From Xylocopa sonorina (lineage: Eukaryota > Arthropoda > Insecta > Hymenoptera > Apidae): a DNA stretch of 64,000 nt. Under the pieces are notes generated by a model, which was not told the origin of the DNA, did no database searches, and worked only from the letters and a program-made list of their open reading frames with translations. Of the stretch, positions 12,086 to 24,614 are shown one piece after another; the stretch's first letter is position 1; every line of letters starts with the position of its first letter. Position numbers and translations under genes: made by a program. The stretch spans positions 310,001-374,000 of the forward strand of contig NW_027490114.1 in the NCBI RefSeq assembly GCF_050948175.1, given 5' to 3'.

Positions 12086-12250
12086 GTTTGAGGAAGTTTA
12101 GGTTTGATTAGTTTATGTTTAAGAGAGGTAAAGTTAGGTTGTGTTAGATTGGGCTAGATTTGAGCGAAGGTAGGTTAAGTCACATTAGGCGTAACTGAGG
12201 TTAGCTTAGTTTAAATTATGTTTAGATGATGTTAGATTAAGTTATGTCAA
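12086..12250 (+). repeat. Degenerate TTAGG-like tract after the LINE
   Basis: A G/T-rich strand holds many TTAGG variants (TTTAGG, GTTAGG, GTTAGA, ATTAGG). It aligns with 54555-54690 in unit X copy 3, including TTTGATT.GTTTATGTTTAAGA and GTAACTGAGGTTAGCTT. Together with the run at 6452-6480 it was one continuous tract before the LINE entered. Confidence 0.68.
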
Positions 12251-12254
12251 GTAA

Positions 12255-12535
12255 GATACGGATTACCGATAGCTGGCAATGCCATTCGTCGATAGTTCTT
12301 GCATTACCGACTCTTGGTAAGATCAGTCGTTATTATATCATGATTTGTCGACCGCAGGCATCACCTACTGCCGATATATCGCGAGTTACCGACGACAGGT
12401 AACTCCAGTCGCTGATAAGTCTTGAGTTACCTACTATTGATTACATCAGCCATGTGTGATAGCATACGTTATCGGTTATTGGTAACTCCTGTTGTCGATA
12501 ATTTATGGATTATTAACCACAAACAACACCAGCCA
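12255..12535 (+). repeat. 41-bp minisatellite, copy 1
   Basis: Six to seven diverged units of 41-42 bp are present, with a core like TTACCGAC, then a variable stretch, CACCAGTCG, and GATA. Related tracts lie at 54705-54915 (same strand) and 29775-30035 (opposite strand). In this copy the tract is followed directly by the HSDL2-like terminal exon scrap, because about 700 bp present in copies 2 and 3 is missing. Confidence 0.75.
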
Positions 12536-12605
12536 GATTCACAAAATTATAGTGGGAAGCTGGAAATAATGGGTGATACAATGTACACTTTTATTTTGCA
12601 ATGAC
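12535..12605 (+). pseudogene. HSDL2-like terminal exon scrap, copy 1
   Basis: The nucleotides match the end of the HSDL2-like exon in copies 2 and 3 (encoding SQNYSGKLEIMG). All upstream exons have been lost with the deletion that joins the minisatellite to this point. Identification depends on the better preserved copies. Confidence 0.6.
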
Positions 12606-14098
12606 AGTAAATCTGTTACTAATCAGTCTTTAATCGATGAGGCAATATCAAAAAATTGAAGGAAGGTCTGATTTTAGCCATTCTGCGTGAAATTCAGATG
12701 TGAATAATTAAATAAAGGTTTACAATTAATATATGAATGTATAATTTATATTTTAGTAAACAAATCAATTTATTTGACAGAATATAAACATTATTGATAA
12801 GATAAGTTGTTGCCTGATTCCTTCCTAGAGGAGAATTTGGAACATATAAATTTGGATAATTATATATGACAATTGAAAGGAGCGAACAAATTATACAGAT
12901 AAATCAGAGGAAAAGATCATGCAAATGTTAATTGTCATCCAAACTAATTTAAACAGCGAGTTTGTTAACAAAACTGTAAGCTCAAATACTATATTGTTCA
13001 TTATATTAAAAAAAAATTTACTATTCCTCGTACATTACAGCACATCATAGATCAGTCTGATTAATTGCCCAAGCAACCATAATTCAACAATTAATTAACA
13101 TCACATATGCAAAAATTTACAGTATGTAGATTTCGTAAATTTTAAAAGTGACGATGCTGGTAAACGGTTATTGGATCTTAAAAATGATAAAAAGGTGTTG
13201 CAGGGTGAGGAGAACCTAGTTAACCGCTAGGTACAACATTAACAATGGATTCTCAAAATTTTCTCGCAATGCTATCTCATAAGAAGTATATATTTTTTAC
13301 GTTCAAATTAATAAGAAATGCAAAATAATTTTACTAATAACACAATACTATATATCTTTGGCAGAATTAAAACTTGCATCGACAAAGTCGTAATGGGAAA
13401 GTTGAAAATTAGCGGTGATCTATGAACAGTAATGAAATTATAAAAATTGATGGTCAATTTAAAGTCGAAACATATTTTGAAAAATTAAATACCATCTTTT
13501 TAAAATGAATCGACATATTAACTAATTAAGGAAAAATCATTCCTACTTATAAAAATTTTGTGACTTTTTGTAAAAGTTTAATATGATAATATAAAATATT
13601 TAAAATATTAAAAAAACTAAAGTAAAATATATTTTTATATATTTTATATATTTTTATATATTTTACAATATATTTTGTAAAGCTAAATGAAAAAAATTAA
13701 ATAAATTGCGTTTGAAAATATTTATATATGTAGATTGAACTTTACTCATACATTTATAATAAAATTAACATAGTTACTCATATTTAATATTTTCATTGGA
13801 AACAATGAAAAAAGATATAAAGTACTTTGTTATTATAGTTCTAGCTGGTTCACAAGATCCGAAAATGATAAAATAGACCAACGCCAGCAAAAAGTCTAAT
13901 GTTTCATAATTATTTTATAGTTGAAAGATTATCAAGCTTTATGCCGGGATGGATGCTTATATATAAGTATAACTGCCAAAATGAAATGAGATCGCAAAGT
14001 GATATTTACAAACCTGCGTGCTGCAATTTTGACGTATTTAAATTTCTAATAAAAGCATACAAATGTTTATGATCTAATTATCAATTACAAATGAAATT

Positions 14099-14830
14099 CT
14101 ACAATTTATCCATGTAATAGTCCTTTCTTTTTATACGCATCCCCCAGTACATACACAGTATCTTTAATCTTGACGAATTTCGTATACGTGTGCGTATGTG
14201 TGTATGGTAGGATTTGCAGAAATACCACATAATTGTTTTCATAGTTTCGATTCTAGTAAATCGAGTAACATGGTATAAGATTTTCTGTAGAATATCAAGG
14301 GGATGTGAAGCTGCTATTGCACTGCATACAGCATTTTTCACTGGAAGAATTTCTCTTCCAATATGTCGACTCCAGATTTATTTGAATTGTTCTCGTTCAG
14401 AAAATTAAAACTGAATAACATATCCCTTAACACAGCACGCCGGTAACCACGATACCTAACAGATCCAAGGTTCGTTTATCCGAGATTAAGGCTTTCTTTG
14501 TTTCCAAACTTTTTTACATTGCGTTACATCCTTAAGACTCTTTGTAAGTTACAAAGAACAGAAACGCTACATGGATTTTAAAAGTGTAATAGTTTAATTT
14601 ATATAATCTTGAACATTTTTAATCTGTTTACGTTGCTTTTCTTGTTGTATATGTTTATCACCTGGCGCTGAACCAATTACTACTGGTATCATCCCTTTCT
14701 AAAATGTGGAAAATCCACCAGATCTAATGAAACCTTGCTTAGATTGCAAATGTGTTTTTACTGTATCCAGCAGAAATGAAATTACATTGACAGAAGTACC
14801 AGCTAGTTCTCCACGCCTATTTGAAACAAC
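14099..14830 (-). pseudogene. SLC25A26-like mitochondrial SAM carrier relic, copy 1
   Basis: On the minus strand, about 14816-14660 encodes GTSVNVISF, DTVKTHLQSKQGF, RSGGF, an in-frame stop, then PVVIGSAP ending at a GTGATA donor-like site. This matches the mitochondrial carrier signature (PLDTIKTRLQS) and the GSAP segment of the S-adenosylmethionine carrier. The carrier Pro before the Asp is Leu here. A second exon-like block at about 14480-14275 encodes YRGYRRAVLRDM and, after a frameshift, GREILPVKNAVCSAIAASHP. These equal the carrier's YRGY..TVLR and SAVCGA segments. The living protein imports SAM into mitochondria. Stops and the frameshift make this a pseudogene. Confidence 0.66.
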
Positions 14831-16249
14831 ATTAAATCACTTTGTTAAACAATAATTTATAAAATATGACTTGGACCTTTAAAATTGAATTTATAAACAT
14901 CTAACAAATAAATATGTTTTTCTTACTATTCATATCATTATACTTTCAGTGATTTATTATGTGCTGTCATTTGCTGTATTAAATGCTTCATTATATTTTA
15001 CAACGAACCTGACGTACCAAACACTGCTTTTAGTCCTGATACGAGTGGATAGTTCTTCGTTTTATATTCTTATATCGCATTGATAATAAAAGTGTATGTT
15101 ATTGTTTGTATGCAGTCATGCATAATTATGCACATACAAATTCGCAACTAAGGAGCTATGTGTTCAAATTCAATTCCGAATAATGCACTAAAAAGAATTC
15201 AAGATAAGAAACGGCAAGATGGTGGCGACACCATACCAGTACTACATTGCCACTTCCGGGGAGTGTCAGCTGATCCGTAGTCATCTGTGACCGGATTAGT
15301 TAGTTAAAATGCCAGAACGTTTAGCGGCCGTGTAGCCCGTGTGCTGTATTGCGGTGCATTAATAGTGCCGTGATACCAGTGTCGCCCCAGTACTAAGAGT
15401 ACAGAACGTTACGAGAACAGCATAGAAGCACTATCTTTGCACAGTTCTCCCACAGAATTCGTTCGATCCGTTGTCATTGGCGTGCCAATCGCTGGTTGTT
15501 TGGGATATTGTAGAGCATGAGGCAGACTGTTTCTTATCATCGCCAAGGAGATAGATTTTCACTCCCCCCGTTTTGAATTTTGTTAAATATTGTTTGGAAT
15601 TTCTGCCGTTTTTGTATCTCTTTGTCCGCTTTATGGATTCATCTTATGTATGATCTTTTTGACCTTCATCTTTTGTTACATGTGATATTATATATGTACT
15701 GCACTTTTGTTATGTAATGCTCAAATTTCTAATCCTCAGATACTTTTACTCTTTGGTAAGGCAACTTATTCGATTAACATATATTTGTTAGGTATAGATG
15801 TAAATAATTAGAAAAATGCTATTAAAGCAGTATTAAATATGTTGTTGCAATTATATATTTAAGTTCCAAGGATGTAGGTGGAATTAGTGTCCGATATTTT
15901 ACATGATCCAATTGACGTATCGAGTAAGGCTATGAAATATGAAAACCTTTTACTATTCCTCGACCCCTTTCCATGTTAAGTGAATGATTAGTTCTGTAAG
16001 ACGAGGAGCCTGAATTAGTGAAATCCCTACGAACATAAGTAATTTGTAAGTAATACATTTTTTTTCTTTGAAATATTTACCTTTGCATAGAATAGAACGT
16101 ATAGATATAAATTACTGTTTTATATCCATTTCGGTCAAATTCTATTATAGCTTTGGAGCAGAAGTAATATTGATTATACCTGATTTTTACAATAGTTCTT
16201 TATTTAACAAATTTTATAGACGTAGAAGCATCATTTGAGAGATGTATCA

Positions 16250-16822
16250 ATCTACTTTGCAGTTCTATCAGTTTCTTTTTCTGCTCGCTATTTTCAATTC
16301 TCAGTTCCATATACTTATCCTTTATCACCATCATATATATTGCGTTAGATTATAATAACTTTTTTGTCCTTAAATTTTGCGGATATTTCAATTAAATTTG
16401 CTTTGATTAAGAAAACGAAAATTAAAAAAGAGTAACACGTACCATTTCGTGGAAACGTTGTATCGTAATTAGCATCTGACTGTTTTCAATGGCACGCACT
16501 TTACTTAACGTTTCCAGTGATTCGGTCAGCGGAGTAAAGAAATATTCTACTTTCAATATTGTCGACTCTTGTAATACTAAGGCAAATACTTTCACCTGCC
16601 GACATCGTCAACACTGTATTTTCGCTAAATTACAGAAAACAAATTTATTATAAGGAATATCTTAAACGTCGTAATATTAAATTTAACTTTATTCATCGTT
16701 GCCTTGTTGGACACATCCATGACAATATACAGTACAATGGGCCCATCCGTTGATGAATATAGTTTCTTTGTAAGTGGAGGTATAATGGACATTTGAAGAT
16801 TACCTTCATTTTTTAAAATCAA
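16250..16822 (-). pseudogene. Unidentified host gene relic with coiled-coil-like last exon, copy 1
   Basis: The minus strand reads a frame with EYFFTPLTESLETLSKVRAI and QRFHEM, ending at an ATG|GTACGTG donor-like site. After about 120 bp comes a second open stretch with ELQSRLIHLSNDASTS and a stop followed by TAAATAAAG. The charged heptad-like pattern suggests a coiled coil. Upstream, PPLTKKLYSSTDGP is conserved in all three copies. I do not recognise the family. Codon-level similarity between copies and intron-like borders argue for a real gene ancestor. Confidence 0.5.
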
Positions 16823-17486
16823 TTGGTATGTTCATTCTTCCAAAATACAACAGAGCATTTTAAATCGAGTTCAATGACTTGTAACATGAAGCCACTGAAG
16901 GTTACAAAAAGTAAAGGAAGGCGATAATATTTACGGTTTTAATAGTAAATGAAGCACACGTATTGTGAACAGTGGTGGAAGGAAGTGAATAAACACTGTT
17001 CGAAGGGCATTTTAATAGTTTCCAGGATAAGTTAAACATGATAATATTAGTATTGAAAAATCGGTTTGATTACATATAGTTAGGCTGTTCGTTTGTCGTA
17101 CATTTTATAAGTACTAAGTTGCGGATTTCTGAGGACAGCTCACAAAATTGTTGAACTATGGAAGATTATCATTGTGAATTTGAATCAAAAGGTAATTAAA
17201 TTCCATTAGATTGTAAACAAATCTTAATGTTTCATTTTAAATAGTAAGATTAAATACTCTTTACAAAATTACAGGAATGACCTCTCTGTTATTATTATTT
17301 CTTAAAGAATTCTAATTGCAATTACATAGTTCACTATGATAAAAAATGATTTATAAGAATCAGATAAGAATTTCTCAGGAAATTCTAAACTTTAAGTTAG
17401 AGGACCAAGCAAAACATTTACAATAATTACGAATATGAAAAATTCTTGAACATTCCAACAATAGAAAGATGTTCTATACAGTAGAT

Positions 17487-18105
17487 AGAAAAATCAAACA
17501 GATTATTATGAATTCGGCCCCGGGACGGCCCTCGGATGTGTTACCGCGCCTCTAGGGCATACGCACTAATCCTCAACCTGGACCTACCTCCCGGCTAGCC
17601 AGCGCTTTCGGTAGGGGCCAGGACATGCACCACAAATTCGTCATTTGGTATAAGCCATCTCTTATACCATCCACCCATGCACTGAGTGTATTCTCCATAA
17701 ACACTTTAGCAGTGAGAAGAAGACCTTTCCTGTTTTGACTCTGTGTCGGCTGTAAGGAATTTTGTTCTACGAATTGAATGGATTAGTGTTGAGTCAATAT
17801 ACGAGAACCACAACTTGTTCCATTAATATTCGATCAGAAAGACCGCGGTCCGTGATGGGACGGACTCGCGCAAAAATCTCCCCGACCCGCATCAACCTGA
17901 ATGCCCGAAGGCACATTCTGCGGGGACCACTAGTATGTTTGATGTGAGGCTAGGATGTGAGAGGCTATACTAGACGCGTCATCCACCCTGTGACGTTATC
18001 ACGGAGACCATCGCCATTCTTGGATATTAGGCGCCAACGGGCCATCCGACACCTATGAACGCATATGGTAGTTTACGGTGCACCCCACCCCAGAAAAATC
18101 AAACA
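17487..18105. mobile_element. 591-bp insertion with a 14-bp target-site duplication
   Basis: AGAAAAATCAAACA occurs at 17487-17500 and again at 18092-18105. The DNA between (17501-18091) is GC-rich and absent from the matching sites of unit X copies 2 and 3. The insert starts GATTATTATGAATTCGG and ends GCACCCCACCCC, without poly-A or inverted ends. A 14-bp duplication fits target-primed retrotransposition of a 5'-truncated LINE or SINE lacking poly-A. The family is not recognised. Confidence 0.82.
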
Positions 18106-18126
18106 TTCAATTTCAATTTCAGAATG

Positions 18127-19719
18127 CATCTATGACGCCCGCCAAACCTCACGGTACCTTCTACACTCCCCGCCAGAGCGGCATACACCGCCTGCCGCCA
18201 TTGCAGAGTCGAGCATACCGATACGGTAACACAGTCCGATCGTCGAGCTAAGGCAGCCACCCTCGCACGCATCAGACAGTTGGAGCAGACACCAACCACA
18301 GCCTCCGCACGAGGACTATTCCACGTACCACGAGGAGTCGCCCGCAGTTATGCACCCATATTCGTATTATACTCATGTCTATAACTAATCGAATTCTAGT
18401 ATCTAACTACACGACACTCTATGTACGTGCAGGACACAATACACAAGCATAGCATAAGTCATTTAATGTGTAATCATAATTTTAGAAAGCGTATTATGCA
18501 TAACTAGAGTATTAGCAAAGCGCTGGTGTCAGCGCCCGACGCGTGCGGCTTATGCCGACCGCGCACAACCCACCACGACCGTCAGCCCCAACGCGAGGGC
18601 CGAGGATCTGCCCTACTTCAGGGCCCAAAGACTCACGCTCCTGCGCGATCCGAGGAGGTCGCGGATCCGCGAGTCAACCGAGAGATCAAGCCCAGCGCTC
18701 GACGAGTACAGATCGAGCCAAGCGCTCATCGCGACCGTACCTCTCATGCCTACGTGCCTTACTCCACCTCACTTGGAGGTGTTTGCTATTTCGTTACTAT
18801 TCTAACTCAGAATTCAAGTTCCTATTTTCAATTCTAACTTTTACTACATTCTAAATCAACGATTAAAGTACTTAGTCATTCTTAGCATAGGACAGTAAAG
18901 TGTAAGCTTAAGTTTGACTTAGAATATATTTTATTTTTACCAGTATTTACAAACTCTCATTATTCTCAAAGCATTCCTTGCCTTATATTAAATTAAATTC
19001 ATTACGGTACGAAGTCTTCAACGAGTTCACGCGTCTTCCAAAATCATTCAAGGAGTTCTGACCCTTAGTTACGCTTGGTTACCGACCAGTTAGAGCAGCC
19101 CTCCACTTTGCTGCATCGAGCTACAGTTCGACTAAGGAGAAGATATCCATCCTTTTCCATATCTCTGGACCGGCAAACTAGAGCAGCCCTCCGCTTAGTG
19201 GACCCGTATCTGGCGTTTTGGTATCTGATTTGAATGCGCCGTTCCGCTACGAGTAAACGAACTCGACGCGCGGGAAGGAAGAACTTCCTACGTTCTTTAA
19301 TGCGCGAATACGTGGGTACAAGCATCTACTCCATCATCCACCACTGCGCCGTCTCATCTCCTGCTGTCTGCCGACCGGACAGCCATTCCGCATCGTCACC
19401 TCCGTCACCGATCCACACCAGAGATCAGCCTGCCTGGGTACTCGTTCCATTGTCGATTCCGCCTCACAGCTCGTACGCAGGGACCATACCAGAGGATGAT
19501 CCTCGCCGACGACGATACCTGGAACGAGGTTAATAATTAGCAGCGTCCAAGGCTTCGAAAAGTTAGTCCCCTTTTTTATATACTCGCGTTCGTGACTTTC
19601 GCGCAGTGTTCCGCGTTCCAAAAAGAACCTGGCCTTCGACACAATTGTGCAACCGTTCGAGGCTGCGTGTTGCTCCGGCAAACGGTTAATTTTCCGCGAT
19701 CCGAGACGTGACACATCTA
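18127..19719 (-). mobile_element. Probable solo LTR of 1.58 kb with 6-bp duplication CATCTA
   Basis: CATCTA flanks 18133-19713 on both sides. The insert begins TGACGCCC and ends ACGTGACA, giving TG...CA termini. The homologous sites in unit X copies 2 and 3 are empty. On the minus strand a TATATAAAAAAGG box about 130 bp inside the right end suggests the LTR reads leftwards. No gag or pol is found; the longest frame (19334-19714, minus) has no known domain. A solo LTR left by LTR-LTR recombination is the simplest reading. A short non-autonomous element is the alternative. Confidence 0.75.
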
Positions 19720-20030
19720 TAAGAGGTAAAATACTTTGAAAACTTTAATTATAGTCTTTAAGGCAAGCAGTTGGACAGTATTTCAATTTTTAAGAAAATT
19801 GATGAGTCAACCATTTTCTAATGGTCAGAATCTTTGCCGTTTGAGCAATAAGTGACTAACAAATAACTGCGTTACGTTAAAAACTAACGTTTTTGTACCC
19901 GGTAAATAGCGTCCTGTCCGCCGAAGAATACAGCTCCCCGCAATTCGCTTCGACTTCGGGAGAGGCTATGATTAGTGTCAACGTGACGAGCGCATTCACG
20001 ACCACAGTACATGACACCCGACATCTCGAT
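19714..20030. other. End of unit X copy 1 and an unassigned 160-bp junction
   Basis: From 19714 to about 19870 the sequence matches 58400-58560 and the reverse of 23770-23930. Homology then stops, and about 160 bp of unrelated, GC-richer sequence leads into satellite A. It has a short open frame but nothing I can name. Confidence 0.6.
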
Positions 20031-22533
20031 GAATGGAGTATTACGACTCTATTGCTTCGACACGTAGACATCTAGATACGCTATTCCTTTGCAAGGAAGT
20101 GCACGATTCACATTTTTTTGAAGTGTAAATGCACATACACAAAACGTGATGCATTGATTATTAGACCTTATCATGAAACATTGAAATGAGAAATGAGAAA
20201 TGAGTGTAAGACTCACATTCTTTTGAAGTGTAGAAGCTGATAGACATAATGCGCTTCATTCAATATTATATCTTATCATGAAACATTGGAAAGAGAAGCG
20301 CCATAGGGTCGAATGAAATATTAGAACTCTATTGTTTCGACACGTTGATATCTAGAAACGCTATCCCGTTTCAAGGAAGTGTGGGATTCACATTCTTTTA
20401 AATGCAAAAGCAGATAAGCATAATGCGAAGCATAGAGCCTTACAGCCTGCTAACTTACTTTGAATTGTTGAAGTGAAATGCATTATGGAGATGCATGGAG
20501 CATTAGACATCTAATGCTTCGACACATAGACATCAGGAAACGCTATCCCGTTGCAAGGGAGTGTAGGATTCACATTCTTATAAGGGGAGCGAGCTGAAAG
20601 TCATAAAACATTGAAATGAGATGCGAAATCACGTTGAATGAAGTATTAGAATTCTATTGCGTCGACACGTAAGCTTCTTGAAACGCTTTACCTTTGCACG
20701 GAAGAGTAGGATTCGTATTATTTTGAAGCGTAGAAGCAGATGAGCAAACTGTTATACATTGAATATTACATCTCATCATGAAACATTGAAATGAGATGTG
20801 CCATTGCATGGAGCATCAGAACTCTATTTCTGTGACAGGTAGACTCCACATATCGTCATCTCGTTGCAAGCTACTGTACAATTCACACTCTTTTGAAGAG
20901 CAGAAGCAGATAAGCATAATGCTATGCTTATAAGATTACAGCTTACACACTTTGAAACGTTGGATAGAGATGCGCCACGGCATAGCGTGAAGCATGAGTA
21001 CTCTGTTGCTTTGAAACGCAGACAACTAGAAACACTATCCCATTGTAAGGAAAAGTAGGATTCACACTTTTTGGGGGTGTAGAAGCAGATAAACGCAACA
21101 CGTTGCATTGAATATTACATCTTATCAGGAAGCACTGAAATGAGATACGACATCGCGTTGGACGAATTATTTCAACTCAATTGCTTCTACACGTAGACAC
21201 CTAGAAACGCTATCCCTTAGCAATGAAGAGCAGGTTTCACACTGTTTTGAAACGAAGAAGCAGACAATCCTAATGCGATGCATAGAGCATTAAAATCAAC
21301 TTACTTACTTACTAGATATCTAGAAACGCTATCCCATGGTGTCGAAGCAATAGAGTTCTAATGCTTCATTTATCACGATGTAGCACCTCATTTCAAAGTT
21401 TAATGTAAGATGTAATATTCATTGCAACGCGTTACGTTTATCTCTTCTACACTTAAGAAGTATGTGAACCATACACGCCCTTTGAGAGGGATAGCGTTTT
21501 TAGATGTCTACTTTTCCTGTCAATAGAGTTCTATTTCTTCATTCAATGCGATGTCACATCTCATTTCAATGCCGTATGATTAGATGCAACGTACAATGCA
21601 ATGCATTTTGTGTATCTGCATCTACACTTCAGAAGAATGTAATTCCTACACTTCCTTGTTACGGGACATCGTATCTAGATGTCCACGTGTCGAAGCATTT
21701 GATTTCCCATGCACGATGGATCGCGATATCGCATTGCACTTAAACAGTTCAAAGTATGTAAGTAGGTCGTAAAGCTCTGTGCATCGCATCATGCTTATCT
21801 GCTTCTATACTTCAAAAGTATTTGAATTCTACAGTCCCATACAATAGGGAGGGGCTACAAAGGGTCTACGTGTCAAAGCAACGGAGTTCGAATGCTGCAT
21901 GCAATGCGATGGCGCCACCAATTTCAGCGTTTCTTAGTAAGTAAGCTGTATTCTTCTATACGTACCATTGTACCTATGTGATTCTGCATTTCAATAGAAT
22001 ATGAATTTTACTTATCCATGCACCGCGATGGCACTTGACATTTTGTGCGTGTGAAGGCAATGCAGTTTTATTGCTACATGCAATGCGATAGCGCTTCTCA
22101 TTTCAACGTTTCAAGGTAATTAACCTGTAACCTTCTATGCATAGCAATATGCTTATATGCTTCTACACTTTTAATGAATGTCAATAGAAGGGATCCATCA
22201 AGCGGGATCGCGCTTAATAGTTTCTACGTGTCAAACAATTTGGGTCCATGCACTATGGTGGCGAATCTATTCTGATAGTGGTAAAGCATATAATATGATA
22301 CATTCTATTCATGTCAGTATACTTGTCTGCTCTTACACAGCAACCGATTGTGAATTCTGCTTTTTCTTCCAGCGGAATGGGGTTTCATATTGTCTGCGTC
22401 TCAAAGCAGTAGATACCTAAAGATTGCACCATGTAATTGCGCATCTCATTTCAACTATTCAAAGTAAATGGACTGTAACCAATTATGCATAGCATTATGC
22501 TTATCTACTTCTATGCTTTATAATATTTTGGGA
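20031..22533. repeat. Satellite A array, reverse then forward
   Basis: About 14 monomers of 170-178 bp. They read in reverse orientation from 20031 to about 21318 and forward from about 21330 to 22533. The switch lies inside the block with TAGATATCTAGAAACGCTAT, where the two orientations share the CTAGA core. The last monomer is cut by an LTR-like sequence starting TGTGAGAAG. Confidence 0.87.
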
Positions 22534-23340
22534 TGTGAGAAGAACCTCAACCGCCCTTTAACCGCCTAAAGAGAAGTCAAAAGCCCAGCAGCCCTGCAGG
22601 TGCGCCATGGGAGCGTGGCGTGCGAGGCGCTCCGCAATTCAAATGATTAGGAGCACCGCCCTCAGAGACACCCGAGGGGGCGAGAAGAGGTGATCGCTGA
22701 AATCCACTGATCAATGGCCCCGAACAATACCGAAGCTTACAGCCCACCCAATCAATGGACCCCGAGGAGGATCCAGGAGACCCGAGGACCACCAGCGAAT
22801 TCAAGGAACTTGAAGAAGAGAACCTGAGAGTTATTCGCTAAAGCGTCCCATACTCATGCCGCATTTCTTGTATCGCATATTGTATATTGCATCTTATATC
22901 GTGAAGCGGGTGGTAATCCCCGGTCATTCGCGACGTGTTGCATAGTTTTCCGTAGCCCTTGTTAGTTAAACCAACGTCGAGGCCATAAATAAAGAAGCCG
23001 TGACTTCAGTATCCCGCGACTCGAATGTGTGTACTCGGCTAGGCGTAGTCGAGAGGAGGAGCATTTCGAAGTTTCAAGAGTTATTCTGCCCCGGGTTTCC
23101 CGGGGTCGTGTAGTCTATTTTTTTTGCTGCTTTATGAGCAGCTGACGCCCAAGAAACTATAGTCTCGCAGTGTCGAAATACCCCCTGTTTCTGTGATTAT
23201 TATTGCATTCGCGAGCCCATGAAAAGTAGTACGTGAGCGGATACCTTGTAACGATAGATCGCTTTAGATTAAAGTACGTTTTACACCTTAAAGCATTTGG
23301 ATAATTAACCCCTTCGAGCTTCCCAGACTTACTGTACATA
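22534..23340 (+). mobile_element. LTR-like element copy 1, with flanking internal sequence
   Basis: This is similar to the reverse of 61850-62363 and in part to the reverse of 45025-45480. It begins TGTGAGAAGAACC. A TATA-like stretch lies near 22880-22905 and AATAAA at about 22988, a promoter-then-polyadenylation order typical of LTRs. The conserved part ends near 23125 at GGGTCGTGTAGT. The rest (to about 23340) may be internal sequence and ends where unit X copy 2 begins. No coding domain is seen. Confidence 0.6.
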
Positions 23341-24614
23341 GGTTTCCGTCACAACTGATACGGACCACAACTTTACATAGATATATAGAACACACATAAC
23401 TTTAAGCATAGAACTGAGAATTTGAGAACTTAGTTTGAAACGTTGATAGTGAGGAGCTCCATCGGATTTCATAGAACTTCAGAACTTACTTGCTATGGAA
23501 CGTAGGCAGATAAGGACCATCGCATTGCTTAGAACTTTAGAACTTGCTTACTTCAACAAAGATTTCTATTAGCTTCGTCCGTTCTTTTAGAAGAGTTTTT
23601 GATAAACCACTTACTTTTCACGTTTGCAATATTTTTAAATGTATGCGAGGTGTAATTGTTTAAGTTTTAAAATGATTACTTAATGTTGATTTTTATTTAG
23701 TAACTCGGATATAAACGTGTCTGCATAAGATTTAATCCATATGTTTATAAGCCTGAAATTTATGCAGTTATTTGTTAGTCACTTATTGCTCAAACGACAA
23801 AGACTCTGACCACTTCAAAATGATTGACTTTCATCAATTTTTATAAAAATTGAAATACTATCCAACTGCTAGCATTAAAGACTATAATTAAAGTTTGCAA
23901 AATATTTTATCTCTTATAGATGAATTCTGGAATTGAAATGGAATGTTTGATTTTTCTAACTACTGTTTAGAACATCTTTCTCATGTTGGAATGTTCAAGA
24001 ATTTTTTATATTCGTAATTATTGAAAATGTTTTGCTTGGTCCTCTAATTTAATATTTAGAATTTCCTGTGAAATATTTTTTATCGTAATGAACTGTATAA
24101 TTGCAATTAGAATTCTTTATGAAATAATACTAAGAGAGAGGTATGTATACATTCCTGTAGTTTTGTAAAGAGTATTTAATCTTGCTATTTAAAATGAAAC
24201 ATTAAGATTTGTTTACAATCTAATGCAATTTAATTACCTTTTGATTCAAATTCACAATGATAATCTTCCATAGTTCAACAATTTTGTAAGCTGTCCTCAG
24301 AAATCCGCAGCTCAGTACTTATAAAATGGACGACAAACGAACAGCCTAACTAAATGTACTTTAACTTATGTAATTTAACTTATCCTGCAAACGGTTAAAA
24401 TGCCCTTCGAACAGTGTTTATTCACTCCCTTCCACCACTGTTTACAATACGTATGTTTAATTTACTATTAAAACCGTAAGCATTATCGCCTTCCTTTACT
24501 TTTTGTAATCTTCAATGGCTTCATGTTATAGGTCGTTGAACTCGTTTTAAAATGCTCTATCGTATTACCGAAGAATGAACATACCAATTCATTTTAGAAA
24601 AGGAAGGTAACCTT

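Larger units (their letters stand above)
12535..17486 (+). repeat. Unit X copy 1, core
   Basis: AT-rich sequence homologous throughout to 55620-58350 (direct) and to 23970-29220 (inverted). It contains the SLC25A26-like relic (14099-14830, minus) and the unidentified coiled-coil exon relic (16250-16822, minus). It also has a GC-richer stretch at about 15200-15560 that may be an old promoter or 5' exon. Apart from these I see no gene; other ORFs are short and AT-driven. Confidence 0.78.

Noticed and set aside
19334..19714. 127-codon minus-strand ORF as a gene
   Set aside because: It starts at the very edge of the probable solo LTR, has no known domain, and sits inside a promoter-like region.
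20031..22533. Regular repeats that could suggest a CRISPR array
   Set aside because: The whole 170-178-bp unit is repeated and diverged; there are no short identical repeats with unique spacers, and the context is an insect genome.
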